DNA of 64,000 bases from Nitrospira_D sp019636945. Lineage in GTDB: Bacteria; Nitrospirota; Nitrospiria; Nitrospirales; Nitrospiraceae. A program made the translations under genes and the position numbers. Each line of letters opens with the position of its first letter. The first letter of the stretch is position 1. The DNA is taken from NCBI RefSeq assembly GCF_047338595.1, contig NZ_JBLFBO010000007.1, positions 1-64,000 on the forward strand. Direction: 5' to 3'. Below, piece by piece: positions 24,872 to 33,528 of the stretch. The notes beneath the pieces were generated by a model, which saw only the letters and a list, made by a program, of their open reading frames with translations, had not been told where the DNA came from and made no database searches.

Positions 24872-26763
24872 AACAGTCAGCCGCGAAACTTTTCCATTCC
24901 CTCACGAGAAGATTTGGAGACCGGGTACTCCAGTACCGCCCGAGTCTCGTCATTGGGGTGGAACTGCTGTTGATTTGTGCGGCGAACCTGACGGCATTTG
25001 CGCTGCGGTTCGATGGAGCGATTCCTCGCGGGTATCGGAGGATCATGTGGGATTTCGTGCCTGCCGTGCTGCTCATCTATGGTGTCGGCTTATGGTTGTT
25101 TGGGATTCAGCGAGGACTCTGGAGATATGTCGATCTTCGGGATCTGTGGAGAATTCTGCTGGCCGCACTGAGTAGCTCGGCGGTGTTTTATGCGGTAGTC
25201 CATAAACTTGGCGGTGTGGCGCAGTATCCTCGATCCGTGATCATTCTGACGGGTCTGTTGACGGCGTTGTATTTAGCAGGGATTCGATTGGCGGTGCGGG
25301 GGTTCCGGGAGTGGATTCAGATATTCGACCCGAGTGCGCGACGTGTCTTGATCGTCGGCGCAGGACATGCGGGGGAGTTATTAGTCAGGGATATGCTGTA
25401 CGATGCGAATTATCACTGTTGCCCGGTTGGTTTTGTCGATGATGATCCGATCAAACGCAAGATGACTATTCATGGGATTCCTGTGGTGGGAGTCATAGCT
25501 GATATCAAGAAGGCCGCCGAACGGTTGAAGGTCGGCGAGATTATCGTGGCCATTCCTTCTGGCTCCACAACGGTAAAACAAAAGATACTCGCAGCGTCAG
25601 AAGGCTGTTCGGTGCCGATCAAGACGCTACCCGATGTCAAACAATTGCTCGGTGATCCGGTCTCTCTACAACAGGTGCGACCAATGAGCGTCGATGATTT
25701 GCTCCAACGCGAGCCGATCAAGACGGATTTTCACGAGCTCTCCCCCCATGTCAGTGGGAAAACTTTCCTTGTAACTGGGGCAGGCGGGTCGATCGGATCG
25801 GAGCTCTGCCGGCAGATTGCCCAGTACAAGCCCCAGGCCGTGGTCTTGTTCGAACGCTACGAGAATACGCTGCATTCACTGCTGTTAGAGTTACACGCAG
25901 TTTTCCCGACAGTAAAGATTGTCCCGGTCATTGGAGATGTGACCGTCCCAGACCGCGTTGCGGAAGTGTTCCGCCACACCGTCCCCGACATTGTGTTTCA
26001 TGCCGCTGCGCACAAACATGTTCCGCTGATGGAACTGAATCCGAAGGAAGCGATTCGAAACAATATCTTAGGCACTCGCGTGGTCGCCGAGGCCGCTGTG
26101 AAGGCAGGTGTCAGCCGATTTGTCATGATTTCCACGGACAAGGCGGTCAATCCATCAAGCGTCATGGGTGTGACCAAAAGAATCGCCGAGCATATGATGC
26201 AGGAGTTCAATGGTCCCGGTCTCACAAAGTTTATGGTGGTGCGGTTCGGGAATGTGCTGGGCAGCAACGGGAGCGTCGTCCCTCTGTTCACTGAACAGAT
26301 CCGCAAAGGGGGGCCTGTAACCGTCACCCACCCGGAGATTAAACGGTTTTTCATGACAATTCCAGAGGCAGTGCAGCTGGTGCTCCAGGCCAGTGCAATG
26401 GGGCGTGGAGGGGAAGTCTTTGTTCTCGATATGGGAGAACAGATCAAGGTGGCTGATTTGGCCAGGAATATGATCGTCTTGGCTGGCCTGGTTCCGGGGA
26501 AGGACATTGACATTGTCTACACCGGCCTGCGGCCTGGGGAAAAGATGTACGAAGAACTCTTTGAGGAACAGGAGCAAGTCGAACCCACGGCCCATGCGAA
26601 GATCAATCGAGCGAGTGGGGCTCCGGTTTCCGTCGGTGAGCTGGATCAATGGCTGGAGATGTTGCAGGCGAATCTCCCCCATTGTGATGAAGAGGAGCTA
26701 TTGCAGGATCTCAAACGACTGGTGCCGAGCTTTCAACCTGTCATCCCTCAACGTGTCTCATGA
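24868..26763 (+). CDS. Membrane nucleotide-sugar 4,6-dehydratase (WbpM/FlaA1/PglF-like)
   Basis: A 631-residue protein. It has an N-terminal membrane domain of about four helices and a first Rossmann segment VLIVGAGHAGELLVRDM. The catalytic SDR domain follows, with NAD motif VTGAGGSIGSELCRQI. The active-site segment FVMISTDKAVNPSSVMGVTK has Met in place of the usual Tyr, as in WbpM. These enzymes convert UDP-GlcNAc to the 4-keto-6-deoxy intermediate for aminosugars such as QuiNAc, FucNAc or bacillosamine. It is coupled to the GT9 upstream and lies 73 bases before rfbB. With the WbpL/WbpV-like pair, it supports a 6-deoxy-N-acetylaminosugar at the reducing end. Confidence 0.92.
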   Translation: MKQSAAKLFHSLTRRFGDRVLQYRPSLVIGVELLLICAANLTAFALRFDGAIPRGYRRIMWDFVPAVLLIYGVGLWLFGIQRGLWRYVDLRDLWRILLAALSSSAVFYAVVHKLGGVAQYPRSVIILTGLLTALYLAGIRLAVRGFREWIQIFDPSARRVLIVGAGHAGELLVRDMLYDANYHCCPVGFVDDDPIKRKMTIHGIPVVGVIADIKKAAERLKVGEIIVAIPSGSTTVKQKILAASEGCSVPIKTLPDVKQLLGDPVSLQQVRPMSVDDLLQREPIKTDFHELSPHVSGKTFLVTGAGGSIGSELCRQIAQYKPQAVVLFERYENTLHSLLLELHAVFPTVKIVPVIGDVTVPDRVAEVFRHTVPDIVFHAAAHKHVPLMELNPKEAIRNNILGTRVVAEAAVKAGVSRFVMISTDKAVNPSSVMGVTKRIAEHMMQEFNGPGLTKFMVVRFGNVLGSNGSVVPLFTEQIRKGGPVTVTHPEIKRFFMTIPEAVQLVLQASAMGRGGEVFVLDMGEQIKVADLARNMIVLAGLVPGKDIDIVYTGLRPGEKMYEELFEEQEQVEPTAHAKINRASGAPVSVGELDQWLEMLQANLPHCDEEELLQDLKRLVPSFQPVIPQRVS

Positions 26764-26836
26764 TGAGACTCTGTCGAGCCTATGCTCACGACTTGTGGCT
26801 TGATCCGCTACGGTTCATAAGGGTATCACTGGTCAG

Positions 26837-27898
26837 ATGAGCCTTCTGGTCACTGGTGGGGCAGGGTTTATTGGGGCAAATTTTGTGCTCGACTGGTTGA
26901 CGCGGCATGATGAGCCGGTGGTCAACCTCGACAAGTTGACCTATGCGGGGAATCTCGAGAGCCTTGTCAGTCTTGGAAGCGACGTGCGGCACATCTTTGT
27001 GCGGGGTGATATCGGCGATGCTGGGCTCGTTGACAAACTGTTGATGGAGCATCGTCCGCGAGCCGTCATTAATTTCGCCGCTGAAAGTCATGTTGATCGC
27101 TCCATTCATGGGCCCGGTGAATTTATCCAGACCAATATCGTCGGCACCTTTCACTTGCTTGAATCGGTGCGCGCGTATTGGGGTGCATTGGAAGGCGAAG
27201 CCAAACAGCGTTTCCGGTTTTTGCATGTCTCTACCGATGAGGTGTACGGCTCATTGACCCAAGATGCGCCGGCTTTCAGTGAAAGGAATCGCTACGAGCC
27301 CAACAGCCCCTATTCGGCCAGCAAAGCGGCCAGCGATCATCTCGTCCGCGCCTATCACCATACCTATGGCCTGCCGGTTCTGACCACCAATTGTTCGAAT
27401 AATTATGGTCCCTACCAATTTCCGGAAAAACTGATCCCGCTCTGCATCTTGAATGCATTAGCTGGGAAACCACTTCCGATCTATGGGGATGGATTGCAAG
27501 TGCGGGACTGGTTGTACGTGAACGATCACTGCCGAGCCATCGGTCTCGTGCTTCAAAGCGGCCTTGTGGGTGAAACCTATAATATCGGCGGTCGGAGCGA
27601 AATGGCCAACCTGGATGTCGTGCAGACTCTCTGCGCCAATCTGGATGAACTACGCCCACGAAATGATGGCCGGTCCTATGCGTCACAGATCACCTTTGTG
27701 AAGGACCGACCTGGACATGATCGTCGTTATGCCATAGACGCCACGAAACTTGAGCGTGAGCTGGGCTGGAAGCCTCGGGAGACCTTTGAAACGGGCCTCC
27801 GTAAAACGGTCGCCTGGTACCTTGAGAACCAGAGTTGGGTTGTAAATGTCACCAGCGGTGCCTATCGTCACTGGCTCGACGAGCACTACAGCCCCTGA
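26837..27898 (+). CDS. rfbB: dTDP-glucose 4,6-dehydratase
   Basis: Second step of dTDP-L-rhamnose synthesis: dTDP-glucose to the 4-keto-6-deoxy sugar, NAD-dependent. The NAD motif is VTGGAGFIGANFV and HVSTDEVYGSL holds the active-site Thr-Asp-Glu. YSASKAASDHLVRAYHHTYG carries the YxxxK, and NCSNNYGPYQFPEKLIPL is the RmlB hallmark. At 353 residues it has typical length. It is the first of an rfbB-rfbD-rfbA group, with rfbD starting five bases after its stop. Confidence 0.95.
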   Translation: MSLLVTGGAGFIGANFVLDWLTRHDEPVVNLDKLTYAGNLESLVSLGSDVRHIFVRGDIGDAGLVDKLLMEHRPRAVINFAAESHVDRSIHGPGEFIQTNIVGTFHLLESVRAYWGALEGEAKQRFRFLHVSTDEVYGSLTQDAPAFSERNRYEPNSPYSASKAASDHLVRAYHHTYGLPVLTTNCSNNYGPYQFPEKLIPLCILNALAGKPLPIYGDGLQVRDWLYVNDHCRAIGLVLQSGLVGETYNIGGRSEMANLDVVQTLCANLDELRPRNDGRSYASQITFVKDRPGHDRRYAIDATKLERELGWKPRETFETGLRKTVAWYLENQSWVVNVTSGAYRHWLDEHYSP

Positions 27899-27903
27899 CC
27901 TCG

Positions 27904-28803
27904 ATGAGAATTCTGTTAACAGGCAAGCACGGTCAGGTTGGGTTCGAGCTTCAACGTGCCTTGGCCTCCTTGGGGGAGGTCCACGCCGTCGATTACGCTG
28001 AATGTGATCTGGCCGATGCCACTGCAGTTTCTACTCTGGTACGGTCAGTCAGGCCGGACCTAATCGTCAATCCGGCAGCCTATACGGCGGTGGACAAGGC
28101 AGAATCAGAGCCGGGATTAGCTTATGCCATCAATGCCGTTGCCCCAGGAGTGCTAGGAACGGAAGCGGAGAAGTTGGGCGCGTGGGTCATACATTACTCC
28201 ACTGATTATGTGTTCGATGGCAGCAAGTCTGGCGTTTATACGGAAGACGATCTCACGAACCCACTCGGTGTCTATGGACGGACCAAAAGGGACGGCGAGA
28301 TCGCCCTGCAGGAAAGCGGAGCCCGATACCTGATTTTTCGGACGAGCTGGGTAGTCGGAGCCCATGGAAACAATTTTGCGAAAACGATTCTGCGATTGGC
28401 TCTTGAGCGAGAACAGTTGAATGTGGTGGCTGATCAGTATGGCGCGCCAACGTCGGCAGCCTTGCTGGCAGACGTGACGGCTCAATTGGTCCGGCAAAGG
28501 CAGAGAGAGGGTGTGGATCGTTTCTCTTACGGCTTGTACCATCTGGTTGCAGGCGGCGACACAACGTGGTGTGAGTATGCGAGGTTTGTCGTTTCGGAAG
28601 CTCTGACTGCTGGAAAACCACTCAAACTCGTGCCGGAGGCCATTCGAGGGATTCGCTCATCAGAATATCCCACCGCCGCTGCGCGCCCAGCTAATTCGCG
28701 GTTGGATACCGGCAAGTTGTGTAGGGTCTTCGGTTTCGAGTTGCCTGGTTGGGAGAATGGGGTACGGCATGTGCTGCAACAGATTCTTCTGAATGGAAAG
28801 TAG
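27904..28803 (+). CDS. rfbD: dTDP-4-dehydrorhamnose reductase
   Basis: The final NADPH-dependent reduction giving dTDP-L-rhamnose. The protein begins MRILLTGKHGQVGFELQRAL. It contains NPAAYTAVDKAESEP, the catalytic region HYSTDYVFDGSKSG, and GVYGRTKRDGE. These are RmlD hallmarks, at 299 residues. I chose ATG 27904, five bases after rfbB; the frame is open further upstream into rfbB but without family residues. The substrate of this reaction requires the 3,5-epimerase RfbC, which is not found in this window. Confidence 0.94.
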   Translation: MRILLTGKHGQVGFELQRALASLGEVHAVDYAECDLADATAVSTLVRSVRPDLIVNPAAYTAVDKAESEPGLAYAINAVAPGVLGTEAEKLGAWVIHYSTDYVFDGSKSGVYTEDDLTNPLGVYGRTKRDGEIALQESGARYLIFRTSWVVGAHGNNFAKTILRLALEREQLNVVADQYGAPTSAALLADVTAQLVRQRQREGVDRFSYGLYHLVAGGDTTWCEYARFVVSEALTAGKPLKLVPEAIRGIRSSEYPTAAARPANSRLDTGKLCRVFGFELPGWENGVRHVLQQILLNGK

Positions 28804-28819
28804 GAAGTGGCGAGTGGGA
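28803..28819 (+). repeat. Left arm of imperfect inverted repeat flanking the four-helix gene
   Basis: GGAAGTGGCGAGTGGGA starts at the last base of the rfbD stop. Its reverse complement resembles the pyrimidine-rich run at 29188-29219 (CACTCTCCACTCCCGACTCC). The two arms bracket the four-helix-bundle gene. Confidence 0.45.
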
Positions 28820-28827
28820 CGTAGAGA

Positions 28828-29187
28828 ATGAAGAAGGGGAAGCCGCATGAGCGGCTCGATGCTTGGAAGTTCTCGATGGCGTTGGCTAAAGCCGTGTATC
28901 AGATGACAGCGACTTTTCCAGTGGAGGAACGGTATGGCCTCTCTCAGCAAATGAGACGTGCAGCCGTCTCTATCCCAAGTAATCTCACGGAGGGTGCAGG
29001 GCGGAATGGGACAAAGGAGTACCTTCATTTTATCGGTATGTCACGCGGCTCACTCGCGCAACGAGAAACTCAGATGCAACTTGCGGTCATGTTGGGGCTT
29101 ACAACTCCCGATCATCCAACATTCAATCTTGCCGATCGTGCGGTAAAACTATTGACCGGTTTGCATAAAAAATGGAGCTCCGCATGA
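28828..29187 (+). CDS. Four-helix-bundle protein (23S rRNA intervening-sequence family)
   Basis: 119 residues. Family marks are HERLDAWKFSMALAKAVYQM, the QQMRRAAVSIPSNLTEGAGR segment and KEYLHFIGMSRGSLAQRETQ, all typical of the S23/IVP four-helix-bundle family. Members were first noted in intervening sequences of 23S rRNA genes but occur widely as free-standing small genes. Their biochemical role is unknown; pentameric assemblies have been described. It interrupts an otherwise standard rhamnose operon between rfbD and rfbA and overlaps rfbA's likely ATG. Inverted repeat arms on both sides suggest arrival as a small insertion. No role in rhamnose synthesis is expected. Confidence 0.88.
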   Translation: MKKGKPHERLDAWKFSMALAKAVYQMTATFPVEERYGLSQQMRRAAVSIPSNLTEGAGRNGTKEYLHFIGMSRGSLAQRETQMQLAVMLGLTTPDHPTFNLADRAVKLLTGLHKKWSSA

Positions 29188-30131
29188 CCCCACTCTCCAC
29201 TCCCGACTCCCCACTCCCCAGAAAAGGCATCATCCTTGCCGGCGGCTCCGGGAGCCGTCTCTATCCAGCCACACTGGCCATCAGCAAGCAGTTACTTCCG
29301 GTGTTCGATAAGCCGATGATCTATTATCCGCTCAGTACCCTCATGCTGGCGGGAATTCAGGAGATCCTTATAATTTCTACACCACAAGACACGCCGAGGT
29401 TTGAGCAATTACTCGGTACAGGAAAGCAGTGGGGCTTGAATCTGAACTATGCGATACAGGCTTCGCCTGATGGTCTTGCGCAAGCGTTTATCATTGGAGC
29501 TTCCTTCATCGGAGATCACCACTCTGCTCTAGTCTTAGGCGATAACATTTTTTATGGCCATGATTTTCATCGTTTGCTCGATCATGCAATGAACCGCACG
29601 GAAGGCGCCAGCGTCTTCGCCTACCATGTGCAAGATCCTGAACGTTATGGGGTCGTCGATTTCGACTCAAATGGAAAAGTGAGATCGTTGGAAGAAAAGC
29701 CTAAGCAGCCGAAATCCAACTATGCCGTCACTGGGCTCTATTTTTACGATCAGCAGGTGGTGGATTTGGCCAAGAGCCTGAACCCGTCGGACCGTGGCGA
29801 GTTAGAAATTACCGATCTTAATCGCTTGTACCTACAGCAAAGTCAACTAAACGTTGAAGTCATGGGCCGAGGCTATGCCTGGTTGGACACCGGCACGCAT
29901 GAGTCGTTGCTGGAGGCGAGTCAATTTATTGCCACCCTGGAAAATCGCCAAGGCTTAAAGGTGGCGTGCCCAGAGGAAATTGCGTACAGGCAGCGGTGGA
30001 TCGACGCCGTTCAATTGGAAACGCTGGCGCAACCTTTGTGTAAGAATAGGTACGGACAATATTTGCTAAGTCTCATTAATGGTAGGTCTGGTGTCGATGG
30101 CTCAAAACAGGGTTGTGCGAGCCGGGTATGA
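29184..30131 (+). CDS. rfbA: Glucose-1-phosphate thymidylyltransferase
   Basis: First step of the dTDP-rhamnose route: glucose-1-phosphate plus dTTP to dTDP-glucose. The signature KGIILAGGSGSRLYPATLAI is followed by QLLPVFDKPMIYYPLSTLML, LVLGDNIFYGHDF, EEKPKQPKSNYAVTGLYFYD and RGYAWLDTGTHESLLEAS. I chose ATG 29184 (315 residues) because GGAG lies six bases upstream and it overlaps the previous stop as ATGA; ATG 29172 would add four residues. The first dozen codons (PLSTPDSPLP-like) come from a CCACTCCCGACTCC-type repeat, so this enzyme has a repeat-derived N-terminal tail. The core is complete. Confidence 0.95.
   Translation: MTPLSTPDSPLPRKGIILAGGSGSRLYPATLAISKQLLPVFDKPMIYYPLSTLMLAGIQEILIISTPQDTPRFEQLLGTGKQWGLNLNYAIQASPDGLAQAFIIGASFIGDHHSALVLGDNIFYGHDFHRLLDHAMNRTEGASVFAYHVQDPERYGVVDFDSNGKVRSLEEKPKQPKSNYAVTGLYFYDQQVVDLAKSLNPSDRGELEITDLNRLYLQQSQLNVEVMGRGYAWLDTGTHESLLEASQFIATLENRQGLKVACPEEIAYRQRWIDAVQLETLAQPLCKNRYGQYLLSLINGRSGVDGSKQGCASRV
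29188..29219 (+). repeat. Right arm of imperfect inverted repeat, inside rfbA 5' codons
   Basis: A run of CCACTC/CGACTC words covers the first codons of rfbA and mirrors the GGAAGTGGCGAGTGGGA arm after rfbD. It encodes the low-complexity start of RfbA. Confidence 0.45.
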
Positions 30132-30153
30132 GAGGGAGGGGTGTGAATCGATA

Positions 30154-30954
30154 ATGCGTCTCTCAGCTGCTCGGCAAGATGATCCGCGGAATGATTTGAC
30201 TACTGCGCTACTCGCATATGATCAGTGGTCGTTTCTGGCCTGGCAGGATATTAAAACGAAATATCGCCGTTCGAAGATCGGGCCGTTTTGGATCACCCTG
30301 AGTATGGCAATTTTCTGCGTCACGCTTGGGTGTGTGTATAGTCAACTGTTTAAAGCGGATATTTCAGAGCTGCTACCGTTTCTCTCGGTAGGGTTTGTAG
30401 CCTGGAGTTTTATCGCCGGCTGCCTTGGTGAAATGCCCAATCTTTTCAGTGACAATGCCGTGTATATCAAGGAGATGCGGATCAACCTGCTCATCATTCA
30501 CCTGCGTGCGATCGCGCGAGGGATCATTATTTTAGGTCACAATCTTCTTATCGTACTCGGCGTGTACATCTATTTCAGTATTTGGCCTGGGTGGTTGGGG
30601 TTGCTGGTCTTGCCTGGGTTTTTCCTGGTACTACTCAATCTTGCGTCGATTGGAATAACGCTCAGTGTCATTGGGGTGCGATTCAGGGATCTTTCGCAGA
30701 TTACGCAAAATCTTCTCCAGGTGGGATTTTTTATTACGCCGATATTCTGGTTCCCCCGTTTGCTACCCGAGGGTAGTTGGGTGGTTGCCCTGAACCCGCT
30801 TGCCCATTTCGTCGATTTGGTGAGATCTCCATTGTTAGGCCATTTCCCGCAATTGGCTTCTTGGGTGGGGGCTACGGTGACTCTTCTTGTGAGTGCAATC
30901 CTCGCAGCATTGCTCTATCGGGCCAAGAGTGGCCGCATCGCCTTTTGGGTGTGA
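30154..30954 (+). CDS. wzm: ABC-2 type polysaccharide export permease (Wzm)
   Basis: A 266-residue membrane protein with six predicted hydrophobic segments. The conserved opening of this family is present (WSFLAWQDIKTKYRRSKIG, then PFWITLSMAIF). GFVAWSFIAGCLGEMPNLF and FFITPIFWFP also match O-antigen/teichoic-type permeases. It exports a completed, lipid-linked glycan together with Wzt. I chose ATG 30154, downstream of GGGAGGGG; further upstream in-frame ATGs fall within rfbA. Its stop is one base before the wzt ATG. Association with rfb genes is the usual arrangement. Confidence 0.92.
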   Translation: MRLSAARQDDPRNDLTTALLAYDQWSFLAWQDIKTKYRRSKIGPFWITLSMAIFCVTLGCVYSQLFKADISELLPFLSVGFVAWSFIAGCLGEMPNLFSDNAVYIKEMRINLLIIHLRAIARGIIILGHNLLIVLGVYIYFSIWPGWLGLLVLPGFFLVLLNLASIGITLSVIGVRFRDLSQITQNLLQVGFFITPIFWFPRLLPEGSWVVALNPLAHFVDLVRSPLLGHFPQLASWVGATVTLLVSAILAALLYRAKSGRIAFWV

Positions 30955-30955
30955 G

Positions 30956-31726
30956 ATGTCTCAAGTAAGTTCGATCGAGATCCGCAATCTGTATCTGGAT
31001 TATCCATTGGTTGGGACGGCGAATCTTTCACTGAAGACTCGCCTTTTAGGTGCAGCCACAGGAGGGCTTATTGCTTCAAGCAAGACGGTTTCTGTGGTGA
31101 AAGCGCTTCAGGACATCAGCATGTCTCTGGGTGAAGGAGACCGTCTCGGACTTGTCGGCCATAACGGTGCCGGGAAATCCACTTTGCTGAAGGTCTTGGC
31201 CGGTATCTATCAGCCGACCGCCGGGTTTTTTCGGATACAGGGGCGGGTCGTGTCGACACTCAATATTTCTCTCGGTATGGAACCGGAGGCGACGGGCTTG
31301 GAGAATATTATGATCCGTGGACTGCTGCTCGGCATGAAGCGCAGGGAGGTGTCTCAGAAGCTTGATGAAATTGCCGCTTTCACAGAGCTTGGCGACTATC
31401 TCAACCTTCCTGTCCGTATCTATTCTTCCGGTATGACGACGCGACTTGCGTTTGCCACCATTACGGCGATCGATTCCGATATATTGCTCATGGATGAAAT
31501 GATCGGTGCGGGTGACGCCGCATTCATGGAAAAAGCGGAGAAACGGCTGAGTGAGTTCATGAACAGAAGCAAGATTATAGTCCTTGCATCTCATTCCGAT
31601 TCAGTCATAAAACGATTTTGCAATAAGGCGTTGTTGCTCGAACATGGACGCGTGACCGCTCACGGTAATGTGGAAGATGTGCTTGGCGTGTATCACAACC
31701 GTACGGTCGAGATGGTTGGTGGATAG
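30956..31726 (+). CDS. wzt: ABC transporter ATPase for polysaccharide export (Wzt, short form)
   Basis: 256 residues. Walker A is GHNGAGKST, the signature is YSSGMTTRLAFATI as in Wzt proteins, Walker B is DILLMDEMIGAGD, and the switch His is in LASHSDS. It lacks the C-terminal carbohydrate-binding domain of long Wzt proteins (roughly 400-430 residues), so it belongs to the short form that needs no modified terminal sugar for export. It forms a unit with wzm one base upstream. No gene follows for 458 bases, so the transcript probably ends near here. Confidence 0.93.
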   Translation: MSQVSSIEIRNLYLDYPLVGTANLSLKTRLLGAATGGLIASSKTVSVVKALQDISMSLGEGDRLGLVGHNGAGKSTLLKVLAGIYQPTAGFFRIQGRVVSTLNISLGMEPEATGLENIMIRGLLLGMKRREVSQKLDEIAAFTELGDYLNLPVRIYSSGMTTRLAFATITAIDSDILLMDEMIGAGDAAFMEKAEKRLSEFMNRSKIIVLASHSDSVIKRFCNKALLLEHGRVTAHGNVEDVLGVYHNRTVEMVGG

Positions 31727-32184
31727 GATGCGACGACCCCTCGAGTGCTACCCGCGCATGTAGGGGAATCTCCCTGCGGTGCCTAGGAACCGCTGATGAG
31801 GCCGTTGCGTCTCACCAGGTCTTGAATTCCGATTGCGGAGTCCATGCAGGTCGCTACAAGGTTTTTCAGGATCGAGTTCGCCCAAGCTAAGGCCTGGCGG
31901 CTCATGTAATGGGATGGCTCGGTCGAACATCATGCTAGATAGGATTGCGAATGTACTGCTCGATCAAAGAGTGATGCAAGGAACTCTTGACCTGCAAACC
32001 ACAACTTGGTATTGAAGGGACATCTGCGGCTCTGAGACTCATAGGAAACTTTGGGGGTAGTAAAGGACCTTCTGCACTGGTGAGTGTTGTGCAGTTGGTT
32101 TTAGTCGAAGTTGGACGCCGTTGATGTGCCGACCAGGATTTCTCTTTCCCCTTCCTCCCTCATAGGTAAGCGAGGTTAGCTATC
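31727..32184. other. 458-base intergenic stretch, no gene recognised
   Basis: Short open frames exist on both strands but none has a ribosome site or family features. A CCCCT...AGGGG pairing near 31738-31766 could be a weak hairpin without U-run. The segment separates the wzm/wzt operon from the CgeB-like gene and probably contains the latter's promoter, which I cannot pick out. Confidence 0.5.
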
Positions 32185-33528
32185 ATGAAAGCAATGAAGT
32201 TCCTGCTGGTTCCGAGCGTTGATAACCCCTATGACATAAGGATGTTGCGCTCGCTGGGTGAGGAACTCAAAGGTTTTGGTCATGAGTGCATTGTTGCTCG
32301 CAGTTCTGAGCACGCGTATGTGCCATTGATCGATGAGGCCAAAATTGATGTCGTCTTGGCTGTAAATAAATCTCGGCCGAAGGATTACAAGACTAGGCAT
32401 CATGCTAGGTACGTATCCTGGTATCAGGATGTATTCTTAGATACTTCGGGTAAGGTTAACCTGCATGACGACGATATCCTTTACACCCTAGGAACCCCGA
32501 AGCAGCTTGGTCTTCGACTTGAGACGCAAAAGTATATGGCCAAGCCGTTTTATACAGGCGTCAATGAAACGAATCGCGCGAGTAAATCGTCCGAAGTGTG
32601 TGATTTTTCATTGTGCGGTGGGTTGCCATTGGACTTTCCGAGTCAGCCGTCTAGGTTTTGCTCGTCAAGACTTTCACGTTCCGTGTTGTTTGTCCTATTC
32701 CAAAAGCTTCTCTTGGCGGCCAAGAAGAGAAATTGTTTTGGCCTTAATTACAACCAAGAGGTAATTAAAAGGATGAAGACCATCACAGAACAAGTCTATA
32801 AACCCTTGGAGGGATCTCTGGATATTCACGAAATTGAAAAGGCACTTCGGGCGGAGGTTCCGCCATTTTTTAAAAATGCGAGAATGGCGGATGACATTTT
32901 ATGGTTAATGATCAGATTCGCCCCCAAAAGGTACGTACAGGCTGTCGTTGGCGACGAGAGTCTAGAGAAACTGTATGGCTATGGATCTGCTTCCCCCAAC
33001 AAGTTTGACGTTTATTTTTCAGGGTTATTGAATTGGATGAGTCAGACCTATCCTAGGATTTACGAGAGGAGATTGTTAATCGAGACTGTGGCTAAAGTAT
33101 CAGACAGCATTCATGTTTATGGTAATTGCATGGACCGCCATGGTTTTAGTTCAAAGTACTATAAAGGTATCCTGCATTCGGAAGAGTCGCTGGCCGATGT
33201 GTATGCGAATAGCAGAGTGAATCTCGGTAACAATACCCATGGACTTGGTTTGCACTCCCGAAACTTGGCCGTTATGGCAGCGGGCGGCTTCTTGCTCCAT
33301 CACAGGTCCCGCGAGAAGGTTCCCGGGAGTCTTGAGTCGGAATTTGAGGAGGGTGTACACTACGTAGGGTATAGTGGGCTAGATCAATTAAAAGATGTAG
33401 CTAGAGCCTATCTGGACGATAGGGCACAACGACTTAGAATAGGGATTGAGGCTCAAAAGTACGTGTTCCAGAAACATTCGTGGAAGCACCGAGCAAGTGA
33501 ACTTTTGGGGGATCTATGTCTGAACTAA
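32185..33528 (+). CDS. CgeB-like glycosyltransferase (GT-B, Glyco_trans_1_2 type)
   Basis: 447 residues. The N-terminus FLLVPSVDNPYDIRMLRSLG is a GT-B opening. The C-terminal region holds IHVYGNCMDRHGF, KGILHSEESLADVYANSRVN and GLGLHSRNLAVMAAGGFLLH, then a DDRAQRLRIGIEAQKYV stretch. That C-terminal order is the CgeB/maturation-type glycosyltransferase pattern. ATG 32185 follows a GCGAGG. Codons are AT-rich compared with surrounding genes. The last 13 bases overlap the following radical SAM gene, suggesting that the two form a functional pair. Confidence 0.78.
   Translation: MKAMKFLLVPSVDNPYDIRMLRSLGEELKGFGHECIVARSSEHAYVPLIDEAKIDVVLAVNKSRPKDYKTRHHARYVSWYQDVFLDTSGKVNLHDDDILYTLGTPKQLGLRLETQKYMAKPFYTGVNETNRASKSSEVCDFSLCGGLPLDFPSQPSRFCSSRLSRSVLFVLFQKLLLAAKKRNCFGLNYNQEVIKRMKTITEQVYKPLEGSLDIHEIEKALRAEVPPFFKNARMADDILWLMIRFAPKRYVQAVVGDESLEKLYGYGSASPNKFDVYFSGLLNWMSQTYPRIYERRLLIETVAKVSDSIHVYGNCMDRHGFSSKYYKGILHSEESLADVYANSRVNLGNNTHGLGLHSRNLAVMAAGGFLLHHRSREKVPGSLESEFEEGVHYVGYSGLDQLKDVARAYLDDRAQRLRIGIEAQKYVFQKHSWKHRASELLGDLCLN

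Noticed and set aside
26155..26682. Minus-strand open frame opposite the WbpM-like gene
   Set aside because: Antisense to a strongly conserved SDR domain; composition-driven.
31833..32015. 61-codon frame in the gap after wzt
   Set aside because: No ribosome site or conserved motif; the gap shows no coding signal.
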